A stretch of 64,000 nt of DNA from Anaerotignum faecicola (GCF_003865035.1 NZ_BHVZ01000014.1:310001-374000); one strand, 5' to 3'. Positions 46,816-55,157 are shown, counted from the stretch's first letter. A program made the numbers and translations. The notes: generated by a model from the sequence alone, not told the origin.

Positions 46816-47796
46816 ATGAACATAAAACTATTATTGCAGCATGGGACGAGCATCTATGACGCGACACCGATTCTGGAAGGGCGCGTGGAATGGTTCGCAA
46901 GCGTGATGGGGAAGGCAGGACGGCTGAAATTTCGCGTGGTGCGTGACGGGATTGTGAATTTCGTGGAGGGAGACAGGGTTTCCTTTTATGTGGACAGCGT
47001 GCTGCGCTTCAGCGGCTTTGTGATGACGAAGGAGAGAACCTCGGAGCAGATTATTTCGGTGACGGCGTATGACCAGATGTTTTATCTGGTGCGAAACAAG
47101 GGGACGTATGTATTTCTGAATAAGAGTGCGAAGGAAATTATACAGACCATCGGGGCGGATTACGGCTTGGAGATTGGCTATATCAATGACGGCGGATGGA
47201 GGATTCCGCAGAGAATTGAGGAGGGGGAAACACTGATGGATATGATTCTTTCTGCACTGGAACTCTGCGGACAGGCAACGGGAAAGGAATATTTTTTATT
47301 CGACAGAGGCGGTCAGCTGATTGTGAAGGAGAAAAAGGAGATGGCAGTGGAGGCGGTGCTGCGGTGCGATGGGGGCATCAGCGAATACACCTATCGGACG
47401 GACATCAGCAAGGATACCTATAACGCGGTGCAGCTTTACCATGCAGGGCGGAAGGAAATCGAGCGAAAGGCATGGAAGGTGGAAAACGCAGAAAAGGTGA
47501 AGAAATGGGGCAGACTGCAGTATTACAAGCGCGTACCCTACACGATGAACAGCGCACAGCTGAAGGAGCAGGCAGAACGTATTTTGAAGGAAAAATGCAG
47601 AGTGGTGAAAAAGCTGACGGTGGAGAACATCAACGGGGATGTGATGCTTTTTGCAGGGAATACCATCTGGCTGGAGATTCCCGGACTGGCGGAAATCAGC
47701 CTGCAGGGGCAGGTTCTGATTGAGAGCTGCACACATATTTTTGAGGAAGGCGCGCATCGGATGCAGATGGACATTCGCATTGAGGAGGTTGGCTAA
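46816..47796 (+). CDS. XkdQ-like baseplate hub protein (phage late control D family)
   Basis: A 326-residue hub protein. It begins with a beta-rich domain (GRVEWFASVMGKAGRLKFRVV, DRVSFYVDSVLRFSGFV) and continues with the NKGTYVFLNKSAKEII, IEEGETLMDMILSALEL and C-terminal EISLQGQVLIESCTHIFEEGAHRMQMDI segments characteristic of XkdQ. No hydrolase domain is fused. Its TAA shares one base with the ATG of the next gene. Confidence 0.88.
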   Translation: MNIKLLLQHGTSIYDATPILEGRVEWFASVMGKAGRLKFRVVRDGIVNFVEGDRVSFYVDSVLRFSGFVMTKERTSEQIISVTAYDQMFYLVRNKGTYVFLNKSAKEIIQTIGADYGLEIGYINDGGWRIPQRIEEGETLMDMILSALELCGQATGKEYFLFDRGGQLIVKEKKEMAVEAVLRCDGGISEYTYRTDISKDTYNAVQLYHAGRKEIERKAWKVENAEKVKKWGRLQYYKRVPYTMNSAQLKEQAERILKEKCRVVKKLTVENINGDVMLFAGNTIWLEIPGLAEISLQGQVLIESCTHIFEEGAHRMQMDIRIEEVG

Positions 47797-48161
47797 TGGA
47801 TTTGAAAGGCTTTTTGAAGGAAAACAACGGATTTCCCGAAAACAGAAGGGTGCATATTTCGCCCTGCTTTCGGGAGAACGGCGAGGAGGTGCTCTGGGAG
47901 CTGCGTGCGGTGAGCGAGGAAGAATACCGCAGGGCGGCAGAGGGCAAGCGAGATAAATGGGCGGTGCTTTGCATGCTTTCTGTAGTAGTGCCGGATTTGA
48001 CGGACAGGGCACTCCGGGAAAGCTATGGCGCGGACAGCGGAGAAGCAGCATTGCAGGAGATGCTTTATCCGGGGGAGTATATGCGGTTATTGGAGGCGGT
48101 GAAGGATATCAATGGATTCCAAAGCCGCAGAAGGGTCTGGAAGGAACAGGCAAAAAAATGA
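47796..48161 (+). CDS. XkdN-like tail assembly chaperone, copy 2, with -1 frameshift site at its end
   Basis: A 121-residue paralogue of the 45800 product: SVVVPDLTDRALRESYG and LYPGEYMRLLEAVKDINGF align with copy 1. Its last codons read GCA AAA AAA TGA, containing the canonical -1 slippery heptamer A_AAA_AAA at 48152-48158. A -1 shift there enters the frame of the 51-codon gene at 48158, yielding a fused ~172-residue protein, as in lambda gpG/gpGT. Such fused pairs chaperone the tape measure, encoded downstream. Confidence 0.82.
   Translation: MDLKGFLKENNGFPENRRVHISPCFRENGEEVLWELRAVSEEEYRRAAEGKRDKWAVLCMLSVVVPDLTDRALRESYGADSGEAALQEMLYPGEYMRLLEAVKDINGFQSRRRVWKEQAKK
48152..48158 (+). promoter_or_regulatory. 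Putative programmed -1 ribosomal frameshift site
   Basis: Seven A in phase A_AAA_AAA relative to the upstream chaperone gene, directly before its TGA. The -1 frame continues open for 51 codons to 48313. Confidence 0.65.
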
Positions 48162-48313
48162 TTGCGGAGGGTGTAGATGAGGCGGATTATGCCTGCTATG
48201 CTCTCCGCAGATACGGCATACGCCCGAAGGACTGGGCGGAAATGACAACACCTGAGAGAATGTTTTGCTGTGCGGTGATTGAGATGGAGATTGCGGCAGA
48301 GGAAAAGAGGTGA
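48158..48313 (+). CDS. Tail assembly chaperone extension (GT-like), expressed by -1 frameshift
   Basis: A 51-codon frame MIAEGVDEADYACYALRRYG followed by IRPKDWAEMTTPERMFCCAV and a short acidic end. The ATG overlaps the upstream TGA, and no independent ribosome site is seen, supporting synthesis as a -1 fusion. 'W..M...E......A' resembles the T domain of G-T chaperones. Confidence 0.65.
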   Translation: MIAEGVDEADYACYALRRYGIRPKDWAEMTTPERMFCCAVIEMEIAAEEKR

Positions 48314-48317
48314 AGGG

Positions 48318-48971
48318 ATGCAGCAGGAGAAAAAGGGGCTGTTTGGGCGGCTGTTGGACTTTTGGAAGGAAAAGACGGAAGAAGCCGGCGGCGGCATCGG
48401 TTTTTGGAGCGGAGGAAAAACGGAAGGAAAAACAACGGCAGAAAACCGACAGGACGCACTGCCGCAGGAGAAGGCGGAAAAGAAGCCCTTCTTTTGGGAG
48501 GAAACAGTGCGGACAGCAAAGGGAAAGAAGGCAGAGGAAGCAGAGACTTTCGGGCAGGAACGGCGAAGGTCTTTTGCGGAGGAGAAAACGGAGGAAGCAA
48601 AGGGGCCTGCATTGCGGACGGCGGAGGAAAGCACGCAGGAGAGGAAAACGATTGTTCCGATTTTTACGGCAGAGATTTTTCGGGAGAAAACGGAGTGGCG
48701 CGAAGCGGAAGAAAGGCGGAAAACGACTTTTATGCAGGAAGCACCTTTTGCGGAGCAGGAGAAGCGGAAAACGATTCCGATTGTGGCAGAAACAGGGCTT
48801 GCCGAAAAAGCGGCGGCTGCCGAAGAAGCGGAAGAGCTGCCGCAGGAAGCACCGAAAAAGGAACGGGAGCAGGCAAAGGGTGCGGAGATTGATATAGAAC
48901 GGCTGATGCGCGAGATGACGAAGCGGCTCTGGGAAGAAAGGGAAGCAAGCGGCAGGCGGCTGAGACGATAA
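48318..48971 (+). CDS. Glu/Lys-rich coiled protein at the tape-measure position
   Basis: A 217-residue protein from ATG 48318 (GGTGAAGGG). It starts LFGRLLDFWKEKTEEAGGG and is then dominated by Glu, Lys, Ala and Arg in helix-forming stretches with recurring 'EEKTEEAK', 'ERRKTTF', 'EKRKTIPI' units, ending in IDIERLMREMTKRLWEERE. No family is recognised. It directly follows the G/GT-like chaperone pair, where tape-measure genes sit, but it is only about a sixth of the XkdO length. It could be a miniature tape measure or a replacement protein of other function. Confidence 0.6.
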   Translation: MQQEKKGLFGRLLDFWKEKTEEAGGGIGFWSGGKTEGKTTAENRQDALPQEKAEKKPFFWEETVRTAKGKKAEEAETFGQERRRSFAEEKTEEAKGPALRTAEESTQERKTIVPIFTAEIFREKTEWREAEERRKTTFMQEAPFAEQEKRKTIPIVAETGLAEKAAAAEEAEELPQEAPKKEREQAKGAEIDIERLMREMTKRLWEEREASGRRLRR

Positions 48972-48983
48972 GGAGGAGAAGGG

Positions 48984-49301
48984 ATGCTTGAGATTATCAA
49001 ACAATTGGCACTGGATGCGGCGGAGAAGGGTGCGGATTTCTGCGTAGGAACAGTGACAAAGGCGGCACCGCTGACAATTCGACTGGAGGAAGGACTGGAG
49101 CTGACAGAGGCGTTTCTGGTGCTGACGGAGGATGTTTTGCAGGCAGAGGAAACGGGCAGTATACAGATTGAGGGTGGCAGTTGGCGTGCATATCGACTGA
49201 AGCGAAGCAGAGCTTTGCAGGCAGGAGAGGCGGTGGCACTGCTGCGGGCAGACGGCGGACAGCAATATTTGGTGCTTGGGAGAGTACGAAAGGAAGGATA
49301 G
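48984..49301 (+). CDS. XkdR-like protein (DUF2577)
   Basis: A 105-residue protein from ATG 48984 (AAGGAGGAG). Beta-rich with FCVGTVTKAAPLTIRLEEGLELTEAFLVLTEDV, the signature order of DUF2577/XkdR proteins; OB-like fold, part of the baseplate. It lies between the Glu-rich gene and xkdS. Confidence 0.85.
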   Translation: MLEIIKQLALDAAEKGADFCVGTVTKAAPLTIRLEEGLELTEAFLVLTEDVLQAEETGSIQIEGGSWRAYRLKRSRALQAGEAVALLRADGGQQYLVLGRVRKEG

Positions 49302-49302
49302 G

Positions 49303-49707
49303 ATGACACCGATACAGGAAACGGAAATTGACATGGAGAAGCTGGAAAAAAGGACGATGCCGAGCCTGACATGGAGAATCAACGAGGAGAAGGCAGAGGT
49401 GCGTGGCGAGACAGATGAACTGGACGCGATGCGGCAGGCGGTTTCTAAAATTTTGCAGACGGAGCGGTATCGTTATGCGGTTTATGACTGGAATTACGGC
49501 GTGGAACTGGAGGATTTATACGGGAAGAATGTATCGTATGTGATTCCGGAGCTGAAAAGGCGGATTGAGGATGCCCTGCTTGCGGATGACAGGGTGACGG
49601 CGGTGACGGATTTTTCCTTTCGGGAGGAAAAGGGCAGCGTGACGGCGGCATTTACGGTATATACGATTTTCGGGGAAGTGACGGCAGAGAGGACGGTGGA
49701 TATATGA
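49303..49707 (+). CDS. XkdS-like baseplate protein (DUF2634, gp25-like)
   Basis: A 134-residue protein from ATG 49303 (AAGGAAGG upstream). RTMPSLTWRINEEKAEVRGETDELDAMRQAVSKILQTERYRYAVYDWNYGVELEDLYGK over residues ~14-72 is the DUF2634 pattern, with the gp25-like EELIGK equivalent LEDLYGK. It joins sheath to baseplate. It overlaps the next gene by ATGA. Confidence 0.9.
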   Translation: MTPIQETEIDMEKLEKRTMPSLTWRINEEKAEVRGETDELDAMRQAVSKILQTERYRYAVYDWNYGVELEDLYGKNVSYVIPELKRRIEDALLADDRVTAVTDFSFREEKGSVTAAFTVYTIFGEVTAERTVDI

Positions 49708-50777
49708 TGGCGGTAAGCTATGAGGAACTGATGGAGAAAAAGCTGGACAGGATTGATGACAGAAGGGACAAGCGGCAGGGCAGTCTGATTTATGACGCGT
49801 TGGCACCCAATGCGGCGGAAACGGCGCAATTTTACGCAGATTTGGATTTGCTGGCGGACAGAACCTTTGCGGATACGGCTGTGGGCGAGGATTTGACCAG
49901 ACGGGCGGCAGAGAGGGGAATGCTGCGAAAGGGCGCGGTGAAGGCAACCTTTTACGGGCGTTTTCTGGATGCGGACGGAGCGGTATATCCTGTGGAAAAC
50001 GGGACAAGATTTGCACTGGAGGAATATAAATATATCGTACTGGGGAGAGAGGCAGACGGAAGATATATTCTGGAATGTGAAACAGAGGGGGCGTGCGGCA
50101 ATGTGTATCTGGGGGAGCTGCTGCCCTTGGAAACGATGCCCGATTTAGCAAAGGCAACACTGGAGGAACTGCGGACGGACGGCGAGGATGCGGAAGGCGA
50201 CGAGGAGCTGCGCAAACGCTTTTTTGCAAGCTTTGATGCGGATGCCTTCGGCGGAAACATTGCGGATTACAAGAGGAAGGTGAACGCGATGCAGAATGTG
50301 GGCGGACTGAAGGTTTATCCCGCGTGGAACGGGGGCGGCACGGTGAAGCTGGTGCTGATTGACCAGGGATGGCGCAGACCGACGGAAACAGAGCTGGCGG
50401 CATTGCAGAAGGAGATTGACCCCGAAAGCAAGGGGGAAGGCTACGGAATTGCGCCGATTGGACATAAGGTAACGGTGGAAGGAGTGACAGAGGTGCGCTG
50501 CAATATTGCGCTGCAGCTTTCTGTGGCGGAGGATGTGACGAAGGGAACGGTTCTGACGAAGCTGACTGAGGGATTTTCGGCATATTTTGAGGAGCTGCGG
50601 AAGAACTGGGCGGACAGCGACTTTCTGACGGTACGCATCAGCCATCTGGAATCAAGGGCATTGGAGACAGATGGTGTGGTGGATGTTTCGGACTGCGGCA
50701 TCAACGGCGGCAGCGGCAACCTGATTCTGGGGGCGAATGATGTGCCTGTGCTGGGTGAAATTGAGGTGAAGCAATGA
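49704..50777 (+). CDS. Baseplate J-like protein (XkdT)
   Basis: A 357-residue baseplate wedge protein. The N-terminus DRRQGSLIYDALAPNAAETAQFYADL, then FADTAVGEDLTRRAAERG, and GNVYLGELLPLETMPDLAKATL are typical of the Baseplate_J/XkdT family. It is of full length. It overlaps xkdU by 4 bases. Confidence 0.93.
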   Translation: MMAVSYEELMEKKLDRIDDRRDKRQGSLIYDALAPNAAETAQFYADLDLLADRTFADTAVGEDLTRRAAERGMLRKGAVKATFYGRFLDADGAVYPVENGTRFALEEYKYIVLGREADGRYILECETEGACGNVYLGELLPLETMPDLAKATLEELRTDGEDAEGDEELRKRFFASFDADAFGGNIADYKRKVNAMQNVGGLKVYPAWNGGGTVKLVLIDQGWRRPTETELAALQKEIDPESKGEGYGIAPIGHKVTVEGVTEVRCNIALQLSVAEDVTKGTVLTKLTEGFSAYFEELRKNWADSDFLTVRISHLESRALETDGVVDVSDCGINGGSGNLILGANDVPVLGEIEVKQ

Positions 50778-51400
50778 CGGAGAACAGATATGAAAAGCAC
50801 TGCCCGTGTACGGTGAGCGAATTGAGAGAGTTTCGGAAGCTGGGAGAAATCGAGGGGACGATTTTGGAAGAAGCGGCGGCAGCAAAAGAGACACTGGAAC
50901 GAAACCAATGGATTCTGACAGCGGAAAAAAGCGGTCTTCTGCGACTGGCAGGGATGATGGGCTTTTTCGGGGCAGAGCAGATGGAAACAGAGGAGCTGCG
51001 GGAGGAAATCCTTTCGCGCTGGTGCAGCCGCAGTCCATATACCTATTTTCATTTGCAGGACTGGCTGGACGGGTGTGTAGGTGCGGGAAATTATACCGGT
51101 ACTCTGGAAAGGGAAAGCTACAGACTGCGGCTGGTACTGGAATTATGCGTGAAGGAAAAACGGGAGTTTTTGCAGAAGCATCTGCGGAAAATTATTCCGG
51201 CAAATCTGGTTTTGCAGGTGAATCTGAATGTGAATACGCATGGGAAGCTGCACAGAATACGGCACGGTGAGATGAAGGAAAAAGGGCTGACCTACGGCGG
51301 GATTCCCTTTGAAATTTTGCCGGAGGAGGAAGGAAACAGTGCAGTTTCGGGCAAAAAACTGTTGCAGAGAATGAGAGGATGTGCTACAATACAAAAATAG
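50774..51400 (+). CDS. XkdU-like baseplate protein (DUF2313/YmfQ-like)
   Basis: A 208-residue protein with RNQWILTAEKSGLLRLAGMMGF, a stretch that tracks DUF2313 wedge proteins, followed by YTYFHLQDWLDGCVGAGNYTG and a C-terminal LVLQVNLNVNTHGKLHRIRHGEMKEKGLTYGGIPFE. It is the last gene of the element; no tail fibre, holin or lysin follows. Its last ~15 codons overlap the predicted secG promoter. Confidence 0.8.
   Translation: MTENRYEKHCPCTVSELREFRKLGEIEGTILEEAAAAKETLERNQWILTAEKSGLLRLAGMMGFFGAEQMETEELREEILSRWCSRSPYTYFHLQDWLDGCVGAGNYTGTLERESYRLRLVLELCVKEKREFLQKHLRKIIPANLVLQVNLNVNTHGKLHRIRHGEMKEKGLTYGGIPFEILPEEEGNSAVSGKKLLQRMRGCATIQK
51362..51390 (+). promoter_or_regulatory. Promoter of secG, embedded in the 3' end of xkdU
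   Basis: TTGCAG (51362-51367), 17-base spacer, TACAAT (51385-51390) with TGC just upstream. Transcription would start near 51397; a TGGGGA/TCCCCA hairpin (51400-51418) and an ACTC/GAGT hairpin lie in the short leader before the AGGAGGT site of secG. Confidence 0.7.
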
Positions 51401-51467
51401 TGGGGAGAAATGTCCCCAAGCGTGACGAGATTCCACTCGGCGGAGTGAAAATACAGGAGGTTTTGGC

Positions 51468-51707
51468 ATGTCTACAATCGGTATGGTATTAACAGTTATT
51501 TTGATGATTCTTGCGGTGATTCTTGCGGCAATCATTCTGATGCAGTCCAAGCGTTCCGCAGGTCTGGGCGCAGTAAGCGGCAACAGCAGTGATACTTACT
51601 GGAGCAAGAACAAAGGGAATTCTGTGGAAGGCGCACTGGAAAGATATACAAAAATCGGCGGCGCACTGTTCATGATTCTTGCGCTCATCATTAACCTGGT
51701 AGGTTAA
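51468..51707 (+). CDS. secG: Preprotein translocase subunit SecG
   Basis: A 79-residue protein with two membrane helices (residues ~4-26 and ~60-78) and the conserved cytoplasmic loop IILMQSKRSAGLGAVSG. It is a small Sec translocon subunit. AGGAGG precedes ATG 51468. The next gene, rnr, is a frequent secG neighbour in Firmicutes (secG-rnr-smpB order). Confidence 0.97.
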   Translation: MSTIGMVLTVILMILAVILAAIILMQSKRSAGLGAVSGNSSDTYWSKNKGNSVEGALERYTKIGGALFMILALIINLVG

Positions 51708-51719
51708 CAAATGCAGAAG

Positions 51720-51748
51720 AAGATGCCTTTTCGGGGGCATCTTTTTTT
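51720..51748 (+). terminator. Terminator between secG and rnr
   Basis: AAGATGCC (51720-51727) / GGCATCTT (51736-51743) perfect stem, followed by T. Confidence 0.85.
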
Positions 51749-51820
51749 ATAGGTTTATGGGATTGATAGGACAGAGGGTTTTTGGGCAGGATAAGCACGA
51801 GAAAGCATAAGGAGAAGGAC

Positions 51821-53980
51821 ATGGACGAGACGGACATTTTAAAGGAAAGAAAAGAACGGATTCTGGCATATATGGAAAGCGAAGGATATGTTCCCATAAA
51901 GCGCAGAGATATGCGCGCGATGCTTTCTGTGCCGCAGGAGGACAGAGAAAAATTTGAGAACCTCATCAATGAGCTGATTGCGGAGGGGCGTGTATTTGAA
52001 ACAAAGAAGGGCAAGCTGGCTTCGCCGAAGGATTTGCAGATGGCAACGGGGACATTTATCGGACACGCCAGAGGGTTTGGATTTGTGACACCCGATGCAG
52101 GGGGCGAGGATATTTTTATTCCGGCGAGCGAAACGATGGGCGCGATGCAGAAGGACAGAGTGCTGTATAAGATGCTGCATAAGGCGGAAAAGGGCAAAAA
52201 GGCAGATGGCGTAATTGTACGGATTCTGGAACGAGGACAGCAGCGGATTGTTGGCACATTTGAGGCAGGCAGCAAGGGCTATGGCTTTGTGGTAGCGGAT
52301 GACAAGAAGATTGCGAAGGATATTTTTATTTCCAGAGAAAACACAAAGGGTGCCGTGACGGGGCATAAGGTCGTTGTGGAAATTACGGATTACGGCGAGG
52401 ACAGACGCAATCCGGAGGGAAAGGTCATTGAAATTTTGGGGCATATCAATGACCCAGGAGTGGATATTCTTTCGGTGATTCGCAGATATGAACTAGCGGT
52501 GGAATTTCCGGAGGAGGTTTATGCGGAGATTGAGCACCTTGGGACAGAGGTTGCCGAGGCGGACAAAAAGGGCAGAGAGGATCTGCGCGACCTGTTGACG
52601 ATTACGATTGACGGCGCGGATGCGAAGGATTTAGACGATGCGGTTTCTCTGAAAAGGCTGGGGAACGGTAATTTTGAACTGGGTGTGCATATTGCGGATG
52701 TTTCGCATTATGTGCGAGAGAATACGGCGCTGGATAAAGAGGCTTACGCCAGAGGAACAAGCGTTTATCTGGTGGACAGGGTGATTCCCATGCTGCCGCA
52801 TAAGCTGAGTAACGGAATCTGTTCGCTGAATCCGCATGTGGATCGGCTTGCGTTAAGCTGTCTGATGGAAGTGAACGGCAGAGGCGAGGTGGTAAGCCAC
52901 AGAATTCTGGAGAGCGTCATCAATTCGGATTACCGCATGACCTATACGGCGGTGCGTGAGATTCTGGAGGACGGAACACCTGCGTTATTGGAGCAGTATG
53001 CGGAAATTCTGCCCATGCTGGAGGATATGGAGGAGCTGCGGCAGATTCTGGGAGAAAAAAGAAGAAAACGCGGGTCTGTGAATTTTGATTTGCCCGAATC
53101 GAAAATCATTCTGGATGAAAACGGAAAGCCGATTGACATCAAGCCTTATGAAAAAAGCATTGCGACAAATATGATTGAGGAATTTATGCTGGTGTGCAAC
53201 GAAACAATCGCGGAAAATTCCTTCTGGCAGGAAATGCCGTTCATGTATCGCAGCCATCAGGAGCCGGATGAGGATAAGCTGGAAAAAATGGAGCAGTTCC
53301 TGCGTGGCTTTGGTTATTATCTGCGGAAAAAGGACGGGGAGATTCACCCGAGAGAGCTGCAGAAGGTTTTGCAGAAGGCAGAGGAAACGGACGAGGAACG
53401 GATTATCACCAGAATGGTGCTGCGGAGCATGATGCAGGCAAGATATACGGCGGAAAATGGCGGACATTTTGGGTTGGCTGCAAAATATTATTGCCACTTT
53501 ACCTCGCCCATCCGCAGATATCCCGATTTGGAAATTCACCGCATGATTAAAAAAATGCTTCATGGAGAGCTGGATGAAAAGGCATCTGTCTATTACCGCA
53601 GAAAAATGCCCGATTGGGCAAAGCATTGCTCCAAGCAGGAACGCGTTGCGGAGGACGCGGAACGGGATACGGATGCACTGAAAAAGGTGGAATTCATGGA
53701 GGATAAGGTTGGTCAGATTTATGAAGGCATCATTTCCGGTGTGACGAACTGGGGGATTTATGTGGAGCTGCCGAATACCATTGAGGGCATGGTGGCACTT
53801 TCCCAGATGGATGATGATTATTATGAATTTGACGAGAAGAAAATGCTTGTGTTCGGGAAACGGACGAAGAAAAGCTATCGTCTGGGGGATAAGGTCGTTG
53901 TTTCCGTGGCGAAGGTGGATCGTATGATGGGGACGATTGATTTTGCCTTTGCAGAGGAAAACGAGGATTTTCAGGAATAA
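51821..53980 (+). CDS. rnr: Ribonuclease R
   Basis: A 719-residue 3'-5' exoribonuclease from ATG 51821 (AGGAGAAGG; the frame starts earlier with a TTG lacking a site). Order: N-terminal winged helix (residues ~10-65), two cold-shock domains (GTFIGHARGFGFVTPDAGGEDIF; GTFEAGSKGYGFVVADDKKIAKDIF), RNB catalytic domain with DGADAKDLDDAVSL (metal-binding Asp cluster) and YCHFTSPIRRYPDLEIHR, then an S1 domain (GIISGVTNWGIYVELPNTIEGMV). It degrades structured RNA and partners with tmRNA/SmpB in trans-translation, both encoded downstream. Confidence 0.97.
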   Translation: MDETDILKERKERILAYMESEGYVPIKRRDMRAMLSVPQEDREKFENLINELIAEGRVFETKKGKLASPKDLQMATGTFIGHARGFGFVTPDAGGEDIFIPASETMGAMQKDRVLYKMLHKAEKGKKADGVIVRILERGQQRIVGTFEAGSKGYGFVVADDKKIAKDIFISRENTKGAVTGHKVVVEITDYGEDRRNPEGKVIEILGHINDPGVDILSVIRRYELAVEFPEEVYAEIEHLGTEVAEADKKGREDLRDLLTITIDGADAKDLDDAVSLKRLGNGNFELGVHIADVSHYVRENTALDKEAYARGTSVYLVDRVIPMLPHKLSNGICSLNPHVDRLALSCLMEVNGRGEVVSHRILESVINSDYRMTYTAVREILEDGTPALLEQYAEILPMLEDMEELRQILGEKRRKRGSVNFDLPESKIILDENGKPIDIKPYEKSIATNMIEEFMLVCNETIAENSFWQEMPFMYRSHQEPDEDKLEKMEQFLRGFGYYLRKKDGEIHPRELQKVLQKAEETDEERIITRMVLRSMMQARYTAENGGHFGLAAKYYCHFTSPIRRYPDLEIHRMIKKMLHGELDEKASVYYRRKMPDWAKHCSKQERVAEDAERDTDALKKVEFMEDKVGQIYEGIISGVTNWGIYVELPNTIEGMVALSQMDDDYYEFDEKKMLVFGKRTKKSYRLGDKVVVSVAKVDRMMGTIDFAFAEENEDFQE

Positions 53981-53990
53981 AGAAAAAAGG

Positions 53991-54027
53991 AAGGTCAGAC
54001 TGAGAGAAATCGGTCTGACCTTTTTCT
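53991..54027. terminator. Terminator between rnr and the convergent RDD gene
   Basis: AAGGTCAGAC (53991-54000) / GTCTGACCTT (54013-54022), then TTT. It separates rnr from the minus-strand gene. Confidence 0.85.
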
Positions 54028-54035
54028 GTAGGAAG

Positions 54036-55157
54036 TTAATGTTGTTCCAATGTGAAGGTAAGGGAATAGTAGGTTTCCTTTGCATCCTCATCCGGACCGA
54101 TGGAATAACTATTGTGCTTATCCACATTGTAGCCAACCAGTGTAATTTCCTGTATGATGCGGAGGTTGCCTGTTTCGATGGTGTAACTGCAATAGGGGTG
54201 TCTATCCATATAGTTGAGGACGGAGGAAATCCGCTGTGGCTCCTGTGTATCATCGGAGGAGAGAAGCTGACCGCTGATTCGTTCTAAATCCGGATGGAGA
54301 AAATCAATCTGCGTACGCAGGAGTGCCATGGCGAGCAGGGGATTTTGCTCCAAAGGGGAAAGGATATCTCCCTCGGTATCCGTGAGGGTATAGGAAAAGG
54401 AAGATAGTTTTCCGTTTTCCTCTTGAATGACAGGCTCAGAGCGGACAGCATTCGGAAGAAAAATCAGAGCTGTGAGGTCATCTTCGCCTTCCTTCCATTT
54501 GCCGTCCTTCGTCAGCGAAGGAAGGGTATCCAGTTCAGCATATTCCAGAAGATGATTATAATTTTCTGAGAATTCCGCAACGGTCAGAGTGTTGCCGTTG
54601 GGAAGGATCGTCCATGTATGGATGAGAAATGTGAAAATGCCTGCAAACAGCACGATGACAATATAGCCGAAGGCAGAACGCAGACGGAACGGTTTAACTT
54701 CATAGCAAAGGTCATTATCCCAAGGCAGAGTTCCTTCTTCGGTATAGATTTCGTAGCATTTATAATTGCGATACAGGCTGTAAAACGGGATGGCATAGCC
54801 TTCGCCCACATGGAAAATTTTGACAAGACGCTCGAATGCCTGTGAGCGTGTCAAAAGACTGCCATCCTTCTGATGAACGGAAAGCCCAAAGAGCCATTTG
54901 CCGGGAGTTTTGCCCCATTTGGAAAGAAACAGCGGCTCTAAAAGGAAGAGAAACAGCCAGCTGAGATAGGTTTCCAGAAGCATCCATGCGAAAGAGGAAT
55001 TGCTTGCCTTCATTGGAGAAAAAAAGGAAAGACAAAGGTTAAGAAGCGTGGCAAGCAGCCCAAGGTCAAGACTGCGTGCGAAAAATCTGCGCCAGGGTGC
55101 TTTCAATGGTGTCTGCGTTTCGTTTGTTTCGCTGGAAAGAATTACGTCTGTTGTCAT
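54036..55157 (-). CDS. RDD family membrane protein with large extracellular domain
   Basis: A 373-residue protein. I set the start at 55157 (MTTDVILSS) rather than 11 codons upstream, with GAAAGAGAGGC ahead. The RDD domain spans ~residues 25-140: WRRFFARSLDLGLLATLL (R, D, D pattern), two to three helices, and WGKTPGKWLFGLSVHQKDG. Another helix (~175-195) precedes a ~170-residue domain (NGNTLTVAEFSENYNHLLEY onward) with no recognised family. It interrupts rnr and smpB on the opposite strand. Role unknown; RDD proteins are thought to be transport-related. Confidence 0.8.
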   Translation of the reverse strand: MTTDVILSSETNETQTPLKAPWRRFFARSLDLGLLATLLNLCLSFFSPMKASNSSFAWMLLETYLSWLFLFLLEPLFLSKWGKTPGKWLFGLSVHQKDGSLLTRSQAFERLVKIFHVGEGYAIPFYSLYRNYKCYEIYTEEGTLPWDNDLCYEVKPFRLRSAFGYIVIVLFAGIFTFLIHTWTILPNGNTLTVAEFSENYNHLLEYAELDTLPSLTKDGKWKEGEDDLTALIFLPNAVRSEPVIQEENGKLSSFSYTLTDTEGDILSPLEQNPLLAMALLRTQIDFLHPDLERISGQLLSSDDTQEPQRISSVLNYMDRHPYCSYTIETGNLRIIQEITLVGYNVDKHNSYSIGPDEDAKETYYSLTFTLEQH

